This document shows positions 28,306 through 38,568 of a DNA stretch of 64,000 nt, in pieces. The position numbers were made by a program, and so were the translations under genes. Every line of letters begins with the position of its first letter. The first letter of the stretch is position 1. Origin of the DNA: Campylobacter sp. CCUG 57310 (GTDB lineage: Bacteria > Campylobacterota > Campylobacteria > Campylobacterales > Campylobacteraceae); NCBI RefSeq assembly GCF_013201975.1, contig NZ_CP053845.1, positions 1,240,001 through 1,304,000 of the forward strand, read 5' to 3'. The notes below the pieces were generated by a model. The model did not search any database. It saw only the letters and a list, made by a program, of their open reading frames with translations, and had not been told where the DNA came from.

Positions 28306-29096
28306 TGTTTGAAGAGTTAAAACCACATTTAGTAGAGCTTAGAAAGAGGCTTTTTATAAGCGTTATGAGCGTAATCGTGATGTTTGTAGTATGTTTTAGC
28401 TTTTGGAATCCGATCCTTGCTCTTATGACCGCTCCGCTTAAAAACGCACTTCCCGCAGGAAGCAACATCATCTTTACTCAGGTTCAAGAGCCGTTTTTTA
28501 CTGCGATGAAAGTCGGGTTTTTCTCGGGATTTATGCTATCTTTGCCGGTTATTTTTTGGCAGTTTTGGTTATTTGTAGCGCCAGGACTTTACGAAAACGA
28601 GAAAAAATACGTAATTCCGTTTGTCCTATCGGCTACTTTTATGTTTCTCATGGGGGCTGCGTTTTGCTATTACGTAGTGATTCCTATCGGATTTAACTTT
28701 CTCATAAATTTTGGCGGACAGTTATTTACCGCACTTCCTAGTATCGGTGAGTATGTGGGGTTTTTTACTAAGCTTTTAATAGCTTTTGGCATAGCTTTTG
28801 AGCTTCCCGTCATTACCTTTTTCTTGGCAAAACTTGGGCTTGTGGATGATGCGATACTTAAAAATTCATTCAGATACGCGATAGTTATTATATTTATCTT
28901 CTCAGCCATCATGACTCCTCCTGATATCATCAGCCAGTTTTTAATGGCGATTCCGCTCATCGGACTTTACGGGCTATCGATATTTATAGCCAAAAAAATA
29001 AATCCTGCCAAAATCGAAGAAGAAGAAAAGCAAGAGCCAAAGAAGAAGCATGTCGTAGAAGAAGACGATGATGAAATATACTACAATGGCGACTGA
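28305..29096 (+). CDS. tatC: Sec-independent translocase subunit TatC
   Basis: A 263-residue polytopic membrane protein with six helices. The conserved N-terminal HLVELRKRLF precedes the first helix, and QVQEPFFTAMKVGFFSGFMLSLPVIFWQ is rendered with the TatC-typical PFF and SLP segments. The charged C-terminus is lysine- and acid-rich. It binds the twin-arginine signal. The tail codons overlap the start of queA. Confidence 0.96.
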   Translation: MFEELKPHLVELRKRLFISVMSVIVMFVVCFSFWNPILALMTAPLKNALPAGSNIIFTQVQEPFFTAMKVGFFSGFMLSLPVIFWQFWLFVAPGLYENEKKYVIPFVLSATFMFLMGAAFCYYVVIPIGFNFLINFGGQLFTALPSIGEYVGFFTKLLIAFGIAFELPVITFFLAKLGLVDDAILKNSFRYAIVIIFIFSAIMTPPDIISQFLMAIPLIGLYGLSIFIAKKINPAKIEEEEKQEPKKKHVVEEDDDEIYYNGD

Positions 29097-30108
29097 TATC
29101 AACGCACTTTGCAGCTATGATTATCACTTGCCTGCTGAACTCATAGCAGATCGCCCCACTCTGCCCAAAGAGGATGCGAAACTGCTTGTTTATGAGAGGG
29201 AAAAAGATAAAATTCATCATCTTAAATTTAAAAACCTTCATGAAATTTTACCCCAATGCGATATCGTCTTTAACGATACTAAAGTGATAAAAGCTAGAAT
29301 TTTAGGACACAAGGATAGCGGCGGGGCAAGCGAAGTGCTGCTTAACGCTGCGCTTAATGATGATAAATTTAGCGTTTATATACGCGGCAAAGTAAAAGCC
29401 GGAACGCAGATAAAATTTGACGCTAATTTAAAGGCTACGGTTTTTGAAATTTTTGAAGACGGAACAAGGATTGTCAAATTTAGCCAAGATGATAAAATTT
29501 TAAGCACAAACGAGCTATTTAGTTTACTTGAAAAGATCGGACAAGTTCCGCTTCCGCCTTATATAAAAAGAGCTGACAACAAAGACGACGAGAGCTGGTA
29601 TCAAAGCATATTTGCAAAGCATCACGGTGCAGTCGCAGCTCCTACGGCAAGCCTTCATTTTAGCGACGAGATGATAAAAGAGCTTAAAAAAAGCCATGAT
29701 ATAAGCTTTATAACCCTTCATATAGGCGCGGGAACGTTTAAAAGCGTGGAGAGCGAAAATATAAACGATCATAAAATGCACGGAGAATTTTATGAAATTC
29801 CAAGTCAAACTCAAGAGCTTATCAAATCAAACAAGCCGATTTTAGGTATCGGAACGACTGTTACAAGATGTATTGAAGAGTTTGCAAGAAGCAAAAAACC
29901 TAGCGGAATTTGCAAGTTGTTTTTAAACCTTAACAACAAGCCAATTCGCCAAAACTACTTGCTTACAAATTTTCACCTGCCAAAATCAACGCTAATCATG
30001 CTCGTAAGCAGCTTTATAGGGCTTGATAAGACTATGCAAATTTATCAAACCGCCATAGAAAACAGATATAAATTTTACTCTTACGGCGACGGGATGCTTG
30101 TAATATGA
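29086..30108 (+). CDS. queA: S-adenosylmethionine:tRNA ribosyltransferase-isomerase
   Basis: A 340-residue QueA, which adds the epoxycyclopentane ring during queuosine synthesis at tRNA position 34. Landmarks are YDYHLPAELIADRP at the N-terminus, VFNDTKVIKARI, HHGAVAAPTASLHF and LHIGAGTF. I choose the ATG at 29086 (MATDINALC) on alignment; ATGs at 29068 and 29071 are also in frame. Every option overlaps the end of tatC, so translation is coupled. Confidence 0.94.
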   Translation: MATDINALCSYDYHLPAELIADRPTLPKEDAKLLVYEREKDKIHHLKFKNLHEILPQCDIVFNDTKVIKARILGHKDSGGASEVLLNAALNDDKFSVYIRGKVKAGTQIKFDANLKATVFEIFEDGTRIVKFSQDDKILSTNELFSLLEKIGQVPLPPYIKRADNKDDESWYQSIFAKHHGAVAAPTASLHFSDEMIKELKKSHDISFITLHIGAGTFKSVESENINDHKMHGEFYEIPSQTQELIKSNKPILGIGTTVTRCIEEFARSKKPSGICKLFLNLNNKPIRQNYLLTNFHLPKSTLIMLVSSFIGLDKTMQIYQTAIENRYKFYSYGDGMLVI

Positions 30109-31139
30109 ATATCAGCCATCTTTTTGTGATTTTGTTTTTGATCTACATGCTTATTTTGATAATGTATGTTTTGTATTCCAAAAGCTTTAATACTAAATTT
30201 AACGATCAAAGAATAAAAATTGCGAAAAAAACAAACAAATATTTTTTAGATTACAAGAAAAAACCATACGAGCAAACTGATCTTGTAAGCTATATGTTTT
30301 TTCTTACCTCATCTCTTAACGAAGATGCCAAAAATAGTAAAAATTATCTTTTGCTTGATTACAATATCAGCTATCCAAGAGTTTTTAAAACCGACGCTTC
30401 TCATATCATAAAGCTTACGGACGCACTAGCTCAAATAATGCTTTTAAACCTTTCAAATTCAACCATTATCATTAAATTTCTACTAAGCAGTTACAAAAAA
30501 AATCAGATCAAATTTACTATCTCGGTCTGGGCTAACAAAAATTTCGCCAAAGAGTGCAAACAAGTCGAAAATATACATATCTGCATGAGTCAAAAAAGTA
30601 GAGAATTTTATCGATTTGCTAAAAAACTCGCCTCCGAAAACGACTCTGAGATAAGATTTGACTTTGAAACTCAAGAATCAATCAAAATTTCAACGGACAT
30701 AACTTTAGAGCTATCGGAAACTAAAGTTGATATACTTAAAAAACTAAAGATAAGAATGGATAATAAATTTACCGCCCTCATTGCCGAGAGCAATCCCTAT
30801 GCCTTTTCTATCCTTAAAAACGATCTTGAATTTATGGGTATTGACGTTAAGCCTACGTCAGATTGGGATATCATAAAAAGGCACGTGGAAGATACTATTT
30901 TTAGCCCAAATATCATATTTGTTCAGGCAAAACTGCTAAAAAGCGTAGATATTCGAAAGATCAAAGCTTCACTCATCGAAAAAAACATACCTCTGGTAAT
31001 CATACAAAACGAGGGTCGTTGTATAAATATAGATTCTAAAATTTACGTTGAGTATTTAACGCAACCATACACTTCAGACGCGCTTATAAGCATACTAAAC
31101 AACACTCACGAATATCGTTGCAATAAAAATCAAAATTAA
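30105..31139 (+). CDS. Membrane-anchored protein resembling a degenerate hybrid histidine kinase
   Basis: A 344-residue protein with one N-terminal membrane helix (about 5-27). Residues 95-215 read like a decayed HATPase domain: LAQIMLLNLSNS matches the N-box helix pattern and NDSEIRFDFETQESIKI resembles the final strand pair, but glycine-rich ATP motifs are missing. Residues 222-335 read like a receiver domain (TALIAESNPYAFSILKNDLEFMGI, then IIFVQ, then PLVIIQNE, then YLTQPYTSDALISIL), with Gln where the phosphorylated Asp should be. The role is unknown; a non-catalytic scaffold or sensor is likely. It overlaps queA by four bases (ATGA). Confidence 0.6.
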   Translation: MNISHLFVILFLIYMLILIMYVLYSKSFNTKFNDQRIKIAKKTNKYFLDYKKKPYEQTDLVSYMFFLTSSLNEDAKNSKNYLLLDYNISYPRVFKTDASHIIKLTDALAQIMLLNLSNSTIIIKFLLSSYKKNQIKFTISVWANKNFAKECKQVENIHICMSQKSREFYRFAKKLASENDSEIRFDFETQESIKISTDITLELSETKVDILKKLKIRMDNKFTALIAESNPYAFSILKNDLEFMGIDVKPTSDWDIIKRHVEDTIFSPNIIFVQAKLLKSVDIRKIKASLIEKNIPLVIIQNEGRCINIDSKIYVEYLTQPYTSDALISILNNTHEYRCNKNQN

Positions 31140-31156
31140 ATAAGCAAATTTGGGAT

Positions 31157-31534
31157 TTATAAAATCTTTAAATAGCGCTTTAAAATAATCATCGCGGCTA
31201 TACTATCAAGCTTTCCGTCTTTTGCGGAACTTTTATGAATTTCGCTTGCCTCAAAGCTGCTCATGGCTTCATCGACATAGACTATCTCTCCGCTAAAATT
31301 TAGAAGCGATACAAAATGGCTTATGCGCCTTCTCATCTCATCTTCGCTACTTCCGCCAAGAGGCACTCCTACGACTAAAGTCTTTGCACCAAGCTCTGAT
31401 AAAACGGCGTTCACGTCGCGAGCCGCTTGATTGCGATTTTTTCTTAGAATCGGCTTTTGAGGCATTACTACACCGCCCACTCCAAGCGCTACGCCTATTC
31501 GTTTTAACCCCACATCTATAGCAACCACACTCAT
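31157..31534 (-). CDS. ruvX: Putative pre-16S rRNA nuclease/Holliday junction resolvase-like YqgF
   Basis: A 125-residue RNase H-fold protein. The acidic residues are in place: AIDVGLKRIGVALG, YVDEAMSSFEASE and KLDSIAAMIIL, with VGVPLGGSSE between. Family members process the 5' end of 16S rRNA or resolve junctions. It overlaps the dprA stop (ATGA), an arrangement common in Campylobacterota. Confidence 0.9.
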   Translation of the reverse strand: MSVVAIDVGLKRIGVALGVGGVVMPQKPILRKNRNQAARDVNAVLSELGAKTLVVGVPLGGSSEDEMRRRISHFVSLLNFSGEIVYVDEAMSSFEASEIHKSSAKDGKLDSIAAMIILKRYLKIL

Positions 31535-32295
31535 GTTAAACTCACTCTAAGGCCTGATATGACAAGCTTTCCAAATAGTTCATACTCATAAATTTTATCT
31601 CCGAATTTAGCCAACGCCTCATCCAAATTCGCTCCATTTTTGCAAAAATCTAAAATTTCATCTTTTGCTTTAGGTGGATTTGTTGTAAATTTAGAGGCAA
31701 ATTCATCAAAATCATTTATAAGCTCGGCTTTGCCACAAGCCAAAAGCTTGTTTGTGCCATCACTTTCGCCAAGTCGCTGAGGCAAGACGTAAATTTTAAC
31801 TCCAAGCTCTTGAGCCATCCTTGCACTTTGCATGGAGCCGCTTTTAAGATCGGCTTGCGCGACAACCAAAGCCTTGCTGAGAGCTACAACTATTCGGTTT
31901 CGCTCCAAAAACCTATGAGCAGCAGCAGGAGTAGAGAAATCATACTCGCTTAGAGCAAGGCAGGAGCCGTAAATTCGTTCTATGGCTTTTAAATTCGCTC
32001 TTGGATAGACTATATTAAGTCCGTTGCCAAAAACGGCTATAGTGTTTGGAAAAGCGCCTTCATGAGCCTTGATATCCACACCCAAAGCCGCTCCGCTTAC
32101 TACGCAAATTCCGGAATTTGAGAGAGTTTTAGCTAAATTTAAAACGCAGTTTTTGGTATACACGCTTGCTCTTCTTGAGCCTACTATCGATACCATCGGA
32201 AGCTTTAAAAGCTCTAAATTTCCCTTATAATAAAGCTTCTTGGGAGGCTTTTTAAGTCTATTTAGCTGAGGAGGAAGCTCACTTAAAAAATTCAC
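31531..32295 (-). CDS. dprA: DNA-processing protein DprA
   Basis: A 254-residue DprA that loads RecA onto incoming single-stranded DNA during natural transformation. The Rossmann core has VSIVGSRRASVYT, VVSGAALGVDIKAHEG, AVFGNGLNIVYP and LKSGSMQSA. The N-terminal SAM domain is absent; the core is as short as in Helicobacter. The start is GTG overlapping the yibQ-like stop (GTGA). It supports natural competence. Confidence 0.93.
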   Translation of the reverse strand: MNFLSELPPQLNRLKKPPKKLYYKGNLELLKLPMVSIVGSRRASVYTKNCVLNLAKTLSNSGICVVSGAALGVDIKAHEGAFPNTIAVFGNGLNIVYPRANLKAIERIYGSCLALSEYDFSTPAAAHRFLERNRIVVALSKALVVAQADLKSGSMQSARMAQELGVKIYVLPQRLGESDGTNKLLACGKAELINDFDEFASKFTTNPPKAKDEILDFCKNGANLDEALAKFGDKIYEYELFGKLVISGLRVSLT

Positions 32296-33593
32296 AAAAT
32301 ATCCTTTAGATAAACAACCTCTACGTCCTTTAATATCTCAGAGCTATTTTTCAAAACATCCATAGTGTTTTTATAAGGATGTCCTATAGCTATAGCTCTA
32401 CTATGCTTCTTAGCAAGCGCAACGGCGTATTTTAGCTGCTTTGTTATAGCGGCCTTGCTGTCTTCGTGATCTAAAAATACATCCCTTGAGATATACGGCA
32501 TGGAGTGCTTTTTGGCTGCGGCTGCGACTTTTGTATTGGCTATCGTTTTACTATCGATAAATATCAAATTCTCATGTTTAACAGCTCTCATAAGCCTATC
32601 CATGGCATCAAAATCGCTTGTAAATTTGCTGCCTGTATGGTTGTTTATATATATCAAATTAGGAAAATCGCGCTTAATCGCCTGAAGTCGGTTTAAAATT
32701 TTCTCATAGCCGTCATCCACTCTTAAAGTATCTATCTCCTCACCTTTAAAATTTTTAGCCTGAAGCGGTAAGTGAATCATATGAAAGCTGAATTTTTTCG
32801 CAAGCTTTGGCGTATCGGGATGATCTTTGGTGACAGGGAAAAACGACGGAGTAAGCTTTAGTTTGATTGATTTTATCGCATCTACTTGATGTTTGTGAGC
32901 AACATCGTCTATTATGATTACCAACTTTGGTTTGCCAAATTGCTTCTTTGTGCCGTTTAGCACCTGAGCTTTACTGGTATCCAAAGAGGATTCGGGCTCT
33001 TTTGTCTTCCTTTGAGGAGGTTGCTTCTTGGGCACTTCGCCAACTCTGCGCTCATCTTTCTTGGCTCCGTCTTTATCAAACACTTCTATATGTATAGAGC
33101 CTTTTTTAGCAGGCTTTTCATCAGGAATTTCAGGCGGATAAAATTCTTGCTGTTCTTTAGGAGCTATTTTTGGCTCCGGTGTAGTGCTATCTGTTTTATT
33201 TAAAGTATCTTCTTGCTTGATAGTTTCTGATTTTATCTCTGGCTTTACTTCGTTTTGAGTTTTAGGTTTTATCTTTGGCTCAACACTGATTTTAGGCTCG
33301 ATTTTTGATTCTGTTTTAGGCTCAAATTTGACGGCAGGCTCTTTTGCCGGCTGGTCTTTTTTGACGCTTTGTTTATCAAGATACTTTTCTATTTTTTTTA
33401 TAGTGTTTTGACTATCTTTATTTGAGTAGATATAAGACAAAGCCGCGTAGGTAAGAGCTCCTACGATAAGGCATACGATAATGATTTTAAGATAACCCCA
33501 AAAAGCGCTCTTTTGCTCTTTTTTCTTAACGCTTTTAGTATTTTTAGCTACGGTGCGCTTTTTGGTAGTTTTTTTCTTTGTTTTAGGACTCAA
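32292..33593 (-). CDS. Divergent polysaccharide deacetylase (YibQ-like), membrane anchored
   Basis: A 433-residue protein. A basic cytoplasmic N-terminus (about 1-30) and one membrane helix (about 33-53) are followed by a low-complexity Lys/Pro/Glu linker (about 75-200, repeated EPK/KPK motifs). The divergent polysaccharide deacetylase domain runs from about 215 to the end: KLVIIIDDVAH, HLPLQAKNF, INNHTGSKFT, IFIDSKTIA and AIAIGHPY. It probably acts on periplasmic glycans, possibly peptidoglycan, but activity is unproven. The start is TTG, two bases after ilvC. Confidence 0.85.
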   Translation of the reverse strand: MSPKTKKKTTKKRTVAKNTKSVKKKEQKSAFWGYLKIIIVCLIVGALTYAALSYIYSNKDSQNTIKKIEKYLDKQSVKKDQPAKEPAVKFEPKTESKIEPKISVEPKIKPKTQNEVKPEIKSETIKQEDTLNKTDSTTPEPKIAPKEQQEFYPPEIPDEKPAKKGSIHIEVFDKDGAKKDERRVGEVPKKQPPQRKTKEPESSLDTSKAQVLNGTKKQFGKPKLVIIIDDVAHKHQVDAIKSIKLKLTPSFFPVTKDHPDTPKLAKKFSFHMIHLPLQAKNFKGEEIDTLRVDDGYEKILNRLQAIKRDFPNLIYINNHTGSKFTSDFDAMDRLMRAVKHENLIFIDSKTIANTKVAAAAKKHSMPYISRDVFLDHEDSKAAITKQLKYAVALAKKHSRAIAIGHPYKNTMDVLKNSSEILKDVEVVYLKDIL

Positions 33594-33595
33594 TT

Positions 33596-34655
<1,060 letters not shown>

Positions 34656-34767
34656 ATCAACCAACTCAAATGTCACTGAAACAAAATCAAATTTACGATT
34701 TAAGTTTTTTAAAAAGCCATTTAGTGTAAAATGCCCAAAATCAAATTCAACTTTAAAGCGTGAAATT

Positions 34768-35586
34768 ATGAATCAATCAATATATAAACATATTAAAGCA
34801 CTACCGCCACTTGATGATACGGTTATAAAAATTCAGACGATTTGTGCTGATGAAAATAGCTCTATTGGCGATCTTGCACAGATAATAGAAAAAGACCCTA
34901 TGCTTACGGCAAACATATTGCGTTCGGCAAATTCTCCGCTTTACGGCTTTAGTCGCGAGATAACAACCATCTCAAGAGCGGTTTCGCTATTTGGCATGGC
35001 TACTATTCGAGGTTTTGCACTATCAAGTGCGGTCAAAAAGAGCTTTAAGATAGATCTTGATCCATACGATATCACAAGTCAGGATTTTTTAAACATCTCA
35101 ATTATGCAAAACGCTCTTATGTATAACTGGTACTCTAAGATAAATCCAAGAGCATTAAGCGTTTTATCTCCGGCTTCATTTATGCTTGAAGTAGGCAAAA
35201 CCGTCCTTTCTCACGAGCTGGTAGAGACCGGTAAGGGAGCTGACTTTAAAGCAAAATTAAAAGAAATTTCAAATCCTTTTGATCTTTCAGAGCTTGAAAA
35301 CGAAATTTTAGATATATCAAACGAAATTGTAACGGCTAAGATATTTGAACAGTGGAATCTTGAGACCGAGCTTGTGGACTCTATCTTTTATTCAAATTCC
35401 CCTGAAGATGCTCCTGAGCATATCAAGTCTTACTCTGTAGCTTTAAGAATAGTAAAAAATGCGGTAAATATCTTCCATCAGCTTGATGACGAAAGCATCC
35501 AAAACACTCTGCCTTTCCTAGATGAATACGGCTTTGCCCACGATAAGTTTTTAGAAGCCGTGGCTAAAGTAAAAGCTAATTTGTGA
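34768..35586 (+). CDS. HDOD-domain protein
   Basis: A 272-residue protein that is mostly one HDOD domain (about residues 5-205). Typical segments are LPPLDDTVIKIQTIC, IIEKDPMLTANILRSANSPLYG, and ISRAVSLFGMATIRGFAL. HDOD is an HD-like domain without the catalytic metal residues and usually acts in signalling or regulation; in Campylobacter relatives it affects motility. There is no attached effector domain. The rnr start overlaps its stop (GTGA). Confidence 0.85.
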   Translation: MNQSIYKHIKALPPLDDTVIKIQTICADENSSIGDLAQIIEKDPMLTANILRSANSPLYGFSREITTISRAVSLFGMATIRGFALSSAVKKSFKIDLDPYDITSQDFLNISIMQNALMYNWYSKINPRALSVLSPASFMLEVGKTVLSHELVETGKGADFKAKLKEISNPFDLSELENEILDISNEIVTAKIFEQWNLETELVDSIFYSNSPEDAPEHIKSYSVALRIVKNAVNIFHQLDDESIQNTLPFLDEYGFAHDKFLEAVAKVKANL

Positions 35587-37505
35587 AAGAATTTTTAACC
35601 AAACTACTTGATGGATTAAACGGGAAGGAGATTTTAAGCGAACACAAAGAGACGCTTAGAAATCTCCTAAATTTAGGCGCCATAACCTCTCATAACGACA
35701 AATTTTATCTTAATAACGGTTTTGTTTGCGGCAAGCTTGACATAAGCTCAAACGGCACAGGATTTTTGATACCATTTGATAAGAGATTTAAACAAGACAT
35801 ATTAATAGAAAATAAAAATTTAAACAACTCTCACTACGGCGATATCGTCTTAGCCAAACTGCTTCCCCTTAAGAAAAAACGTCAAAGCGCAAAGGTCGTT
35901 CTTGCTTTAAAATTAGCCAACGAAACGAGTGTGGTTTATACCAAACATTTTGGTCAAGCTATTTTAGGAGTAAATTTAAAAACAGGTCTTAGCTTAGCCT
36001 TAAAAGCTACTCAAAAATCACTAAAAACCCTACCGATAGGAACTCTGCTTAAGATAAATAATCTTAACAACGAGATTACCGAAGTTATAGGCAATATCAA
36101 CGATCCTTTCTCCGATGAGAAAATTTCACTTGCGATCTATAATAAAAACGATAAATTTAGCGAGGCAAGCGAACTTGAAGCTGCATCTTGGGGAGATAGC
36201 GTTGATGCTAGCATGTATCCAAGCAGAGTTGATCTAAGTGAGCTTGAGTTTTGTACTATTGATCCCATTGATGCTAAAGACTTTGACGACGCGATATATT
36301 TTGATGAGAAAAATTTAGAAATTTACGTCGCGATCGCGGATGCAAGCGAATACGTAAGCAGCTACGGGGCAATTGACAAAGAGGCTAAATCACGTGGATT
36401 TTCGATATATTTTCCGCATATAGCCATACCTATGTTACCAAGAAGCCTAAGTGAAAACATCTGCTCGCTTAAACCGAACGTAACAAGGCTTGCGTTTTGT
36501 TTTAAGATCAAACTTAATAAAAATTTAGATGTCGTTGGCGAAGAGCTCTTTGAAGCTATTATAAATTCTAAAAAGCGATTCAACTACGACGAAATCGATG
36601 AAATTTTAGAAGACAAAAGGACAAGCGAAATATCTTGGATAAAGCCGCTTTTTGAGCTAACATCAAATTTACGCACAAAAAGGCTTAAAAACGCATTTGA
36701 TTTTAGAACACAGGAGCTTAGAATGAGCCTTGATGATGAAGGCAAGCTTCTTTCAACTCGTTTTGAAACCGACTCAAACTCCCATAGGCTTGTTGAAGAC
36801 TGCATGCTACTAGCTAATAAAGCCGCAGCAAGGCTGATAGATAGCGTAGGAGTTTTTAGAAATCACGGAGCGCCAGATATCAGAAAGATAGAAAATTTAC
36901 TTCAGGATTTAGCCGCTCTTGGATTTGATTTCACATACGAAAGCGATTTAGCCAATCTAATACGCAAAATTCAAGCCCAAGCAGATACTATGGGCAACCG
37001 CGAAGAGATAGATAAACTGATCATAAAAGCTCAAAAAAAGGCCGAGTACTCAGCTCAGAATTTAGGACACTTCGGGCTTGGATTTGATCGCTACACTCAC
37101 TTTACAAGCCCGATTCGCCGCTACTCGGATCTTACTTTGCACCGCTTGCTTAAAGCGAAAATGAAAGATGACAAAAAACTCTTTAACTACCTGCTTTTAA
37201 ATATCGAAAGTACTTGTGCGAATTTAAGCGAACTTGAGCGAGAAGCTGATAAAGTGGCATACGACTTTATGGACAGGAAATTTGCCAGATGGGCAAAAGA
37301 GCGTATCGGACAGAGGTTTAAGGCTTACGTAAGCGAAAATCAAAATATGCTTGTCGCAAAGCTTGATGATGAGATAAAAGGCGCAAGAATATTTTTAAAC
37401 TCATATTCTGCCGAGCTGCTTCAAAAACTTATCATAGAAATTACCGACGCGGACATAGCAAGCGGTGAAATTTTCGGCAGGGTAATTAAAAAAATCGATG
37501 TATAG
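35583..37505 (+). CDS. rnr: Ribonuclease R (VacB/RNB family)
   Basis: A 640-residue 3'-5' exoribonuclease. Cold-shock-like domains are at the N-terminus. The RNB catalytic domain spans about residues 215-540, with IDPIDAKDFDDAIYFD holding the metal-binding aspartates and LPRSLSENICSLKP. YTHFTSPIRRYSDLTLH is the conserved RNB end motif. The C-terminal S1-like region is short. It is smaller than the 813-residue E. coli enzyme. The start is GTG. It degrades structured RNA and helps rRNA quality control. Confidence 0.95.
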   Translation: MKEFLTKLLDGLNGKEILSEHKETLRNLLNLGAITSHNDKFYLNNGFVCGKLDISSNGTGFLIPFDKRFKQDILIENKNLNNSHYGDIVLAKLLPLKKKRQSAKVVLALKLANETSVVYTKHFGQAILGVNLKTGLSLALKATQKSLKTLPIGTLLKINNLNNEITEVIGNINDPFSDEKISLAIYNKNDKFSEASELEAASWGDSVDASMYPSRVDLSELEFCTIDPIDAKDFDDAIYFDEKNLEIYVAIADASEYVSSYGAIDKEAKSRGFSIYFPHIAIPMLPRSLSENICSLKPNVTRLAFCFKIKLNKNLDVVGEELFEAIINSKKRFNYDEIDEILEDKRTSEISWIKPLFELTSNLRTKRLKNAFDFRTQELRMSLDDEGKLLSTRFETDSNSHRLVEDCMLLANKAAARLIDSVGVFRNHGAPDIRKIENLLQDLAALGFDFTYESDLANLIRKIQAQADTMGNREEIDKLIIKAQKKAEYSAQNLGHFGLGFDRYTHFTSPIRRYSDLTLHRLLKAKMKDDKKLFNYLLLNIESTCANLSELEREADKVAYDFMDRKFARWAKERIGQRFKAYVSENQNMLVAKLDDEIKGARIFLNSYSAELLQKLIIEITDADIASGEIFGRVIKKIDV

Positions 37506-38484
37506 AAGAGAGCTTGAAGGACTACTGCAAAGTCCAAAATTTCCAAATACATTTCTGCTTTTTGGAGCGGATGAATATCAAATAGAGCTATTTGCAAAGG
37601 AAATTTTAGCCAAATTTGAAGGGCTCAATTTACTTAGTCTTTACTACGACGAGTATGATTTTAACCTTGCTAAATCACATCTTTGCGAACCTTCGCTTTT
37701 TGGCGACGAGGCTTTGCTCCACATAAAAAGCGACAAAAAAATCCCTTCAAAAGAGCTTAAAATTTTAATCGAAGCTTGCAAAAACGGTGGCGCTTTTATA
37801 TATGAATTTTACGAAGCGGACACAAAAATAACCTTTGATACACAAAAAGCCTTCGGCGTAAATTTCGCTAGATTTTTTAAGCCAAATTCGCCTGATGAAG
37901 CCGTAACTCTATTAAGCAGGCAAGCGGGTAAGATAAATTTAAATATAACCAAAAACGCTCTTTTTGAGCTTTATAGAATTCACAACGAAAATTTATATTT
38001 AGCCGCAAGCGAACTAAACAAGCTTGCAAGCCTAAATGAGCCGATAAATGAAAATACGGTCAGAAATTTGGTATTTTCGCTTTCAAGCATAAGTTTTGAT
38101 GACTTTTTTGATAAATTTATAAATTTAAAAGACATCAGGCAGGATTTTTTCTCATGCGCAGACGATGGAAATTTCAACGAAATATTATTTATAAATTCAC
38201 TCTATAGAGCCTTTTTTAGGCTGTTTAAACTGCATAGCTTCATAAAGATAAACGGAAAATTCGATATCAAAGAAACTCTTGGCTACACACCGCCTCCAAA
38301 CATCGCAAACGAGCTTAAAAAGCAATGCTTGAGCATAAATTTAAAAACATATAAAGAAATTTTTATGGCCTTAAATTTAATGGAATTTGAGATAAAGACC
38401 AATGCAAAGCTTGATAAAACGCATTTTTTACTATCCTCGCTTATCTCTACGCAAAATTTAATCCATAAAAACAGCAAATATTAA
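37498..38484 (+). CDS. holA: DNA polymerase III delta subunit
   Basis: A 328-residue clamp-loader wrench subunit. FLLFGADEYQIELFAKEI and LLSLYYDEYDF at the N-terminus and the LAASELNKLASL and DDFFDKFINL segments fit HolA. Overall similarity in this family is low, so context counts: it follows rnr with an 8-base overlap, as in other Campylobacter. It opens the beta clamp on DNA with DnaX and HolB. Confidence 0.88.
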   Translation: MYRRELEGLLQSPKFPNTFLLFGADEYQIELFAKEILAKFEGLNLLSLYYDEYDFNLAKSHLCEPSLFGDEALLHIKSDKKIPSKELKILIEACKNGGAFIYEFYEADTKITFDTQKAFGVNFARFFKPNSPDEAVTLLSRQAGKINLNITKNALFELYRIHNENLYLAASELNKLASLNEPINENTVRNLVFSLSSISFDDFFDKFINLKDIRQDFFSCADDGNFNEILFINSLYRAFFRLFKLHSFIKINGKFDIKETLGYTPPPNIANELKKQCLSINLKTYKEIFMALNLMEFEIKTNAKLDKTHFLLSSLISTQNLIHKNSKY

Positions 38485-38496
38485 GTAAAAAAAAGA

Positions 38497-38564
38497 TAAA
38501 ATCAGTCCTTGTCTTTAAACGGACATCCCCTTGCTCGCATGCGAGCTTAATACCCACAAGGAGA
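38497..38564 (+). promoter_or_regulatory. rpsF promoter and structured leader, possible S6:S18 autoregulation
   Basis: A -10-like TAAAAT lies at 38497-38502. The leader holds a perfect 14-base palindrome GCTCGCATGCGAGC (38533-38546). An outer pairing CCTTGT (38507-38512) with ACAAGG (38556-38561) would enclose it and cover part of the AAGGAG ribosome binding site (38558-38563). A second CCTTG at 38529-38533 could compete for the same site. Leaders of rpsF operons are known to bind the S6:S18 complex, so feedback control is plausible. I cannot confirm the specific motif. Confidence 0.5.
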
Positions 38565-38568
38565 ATTA

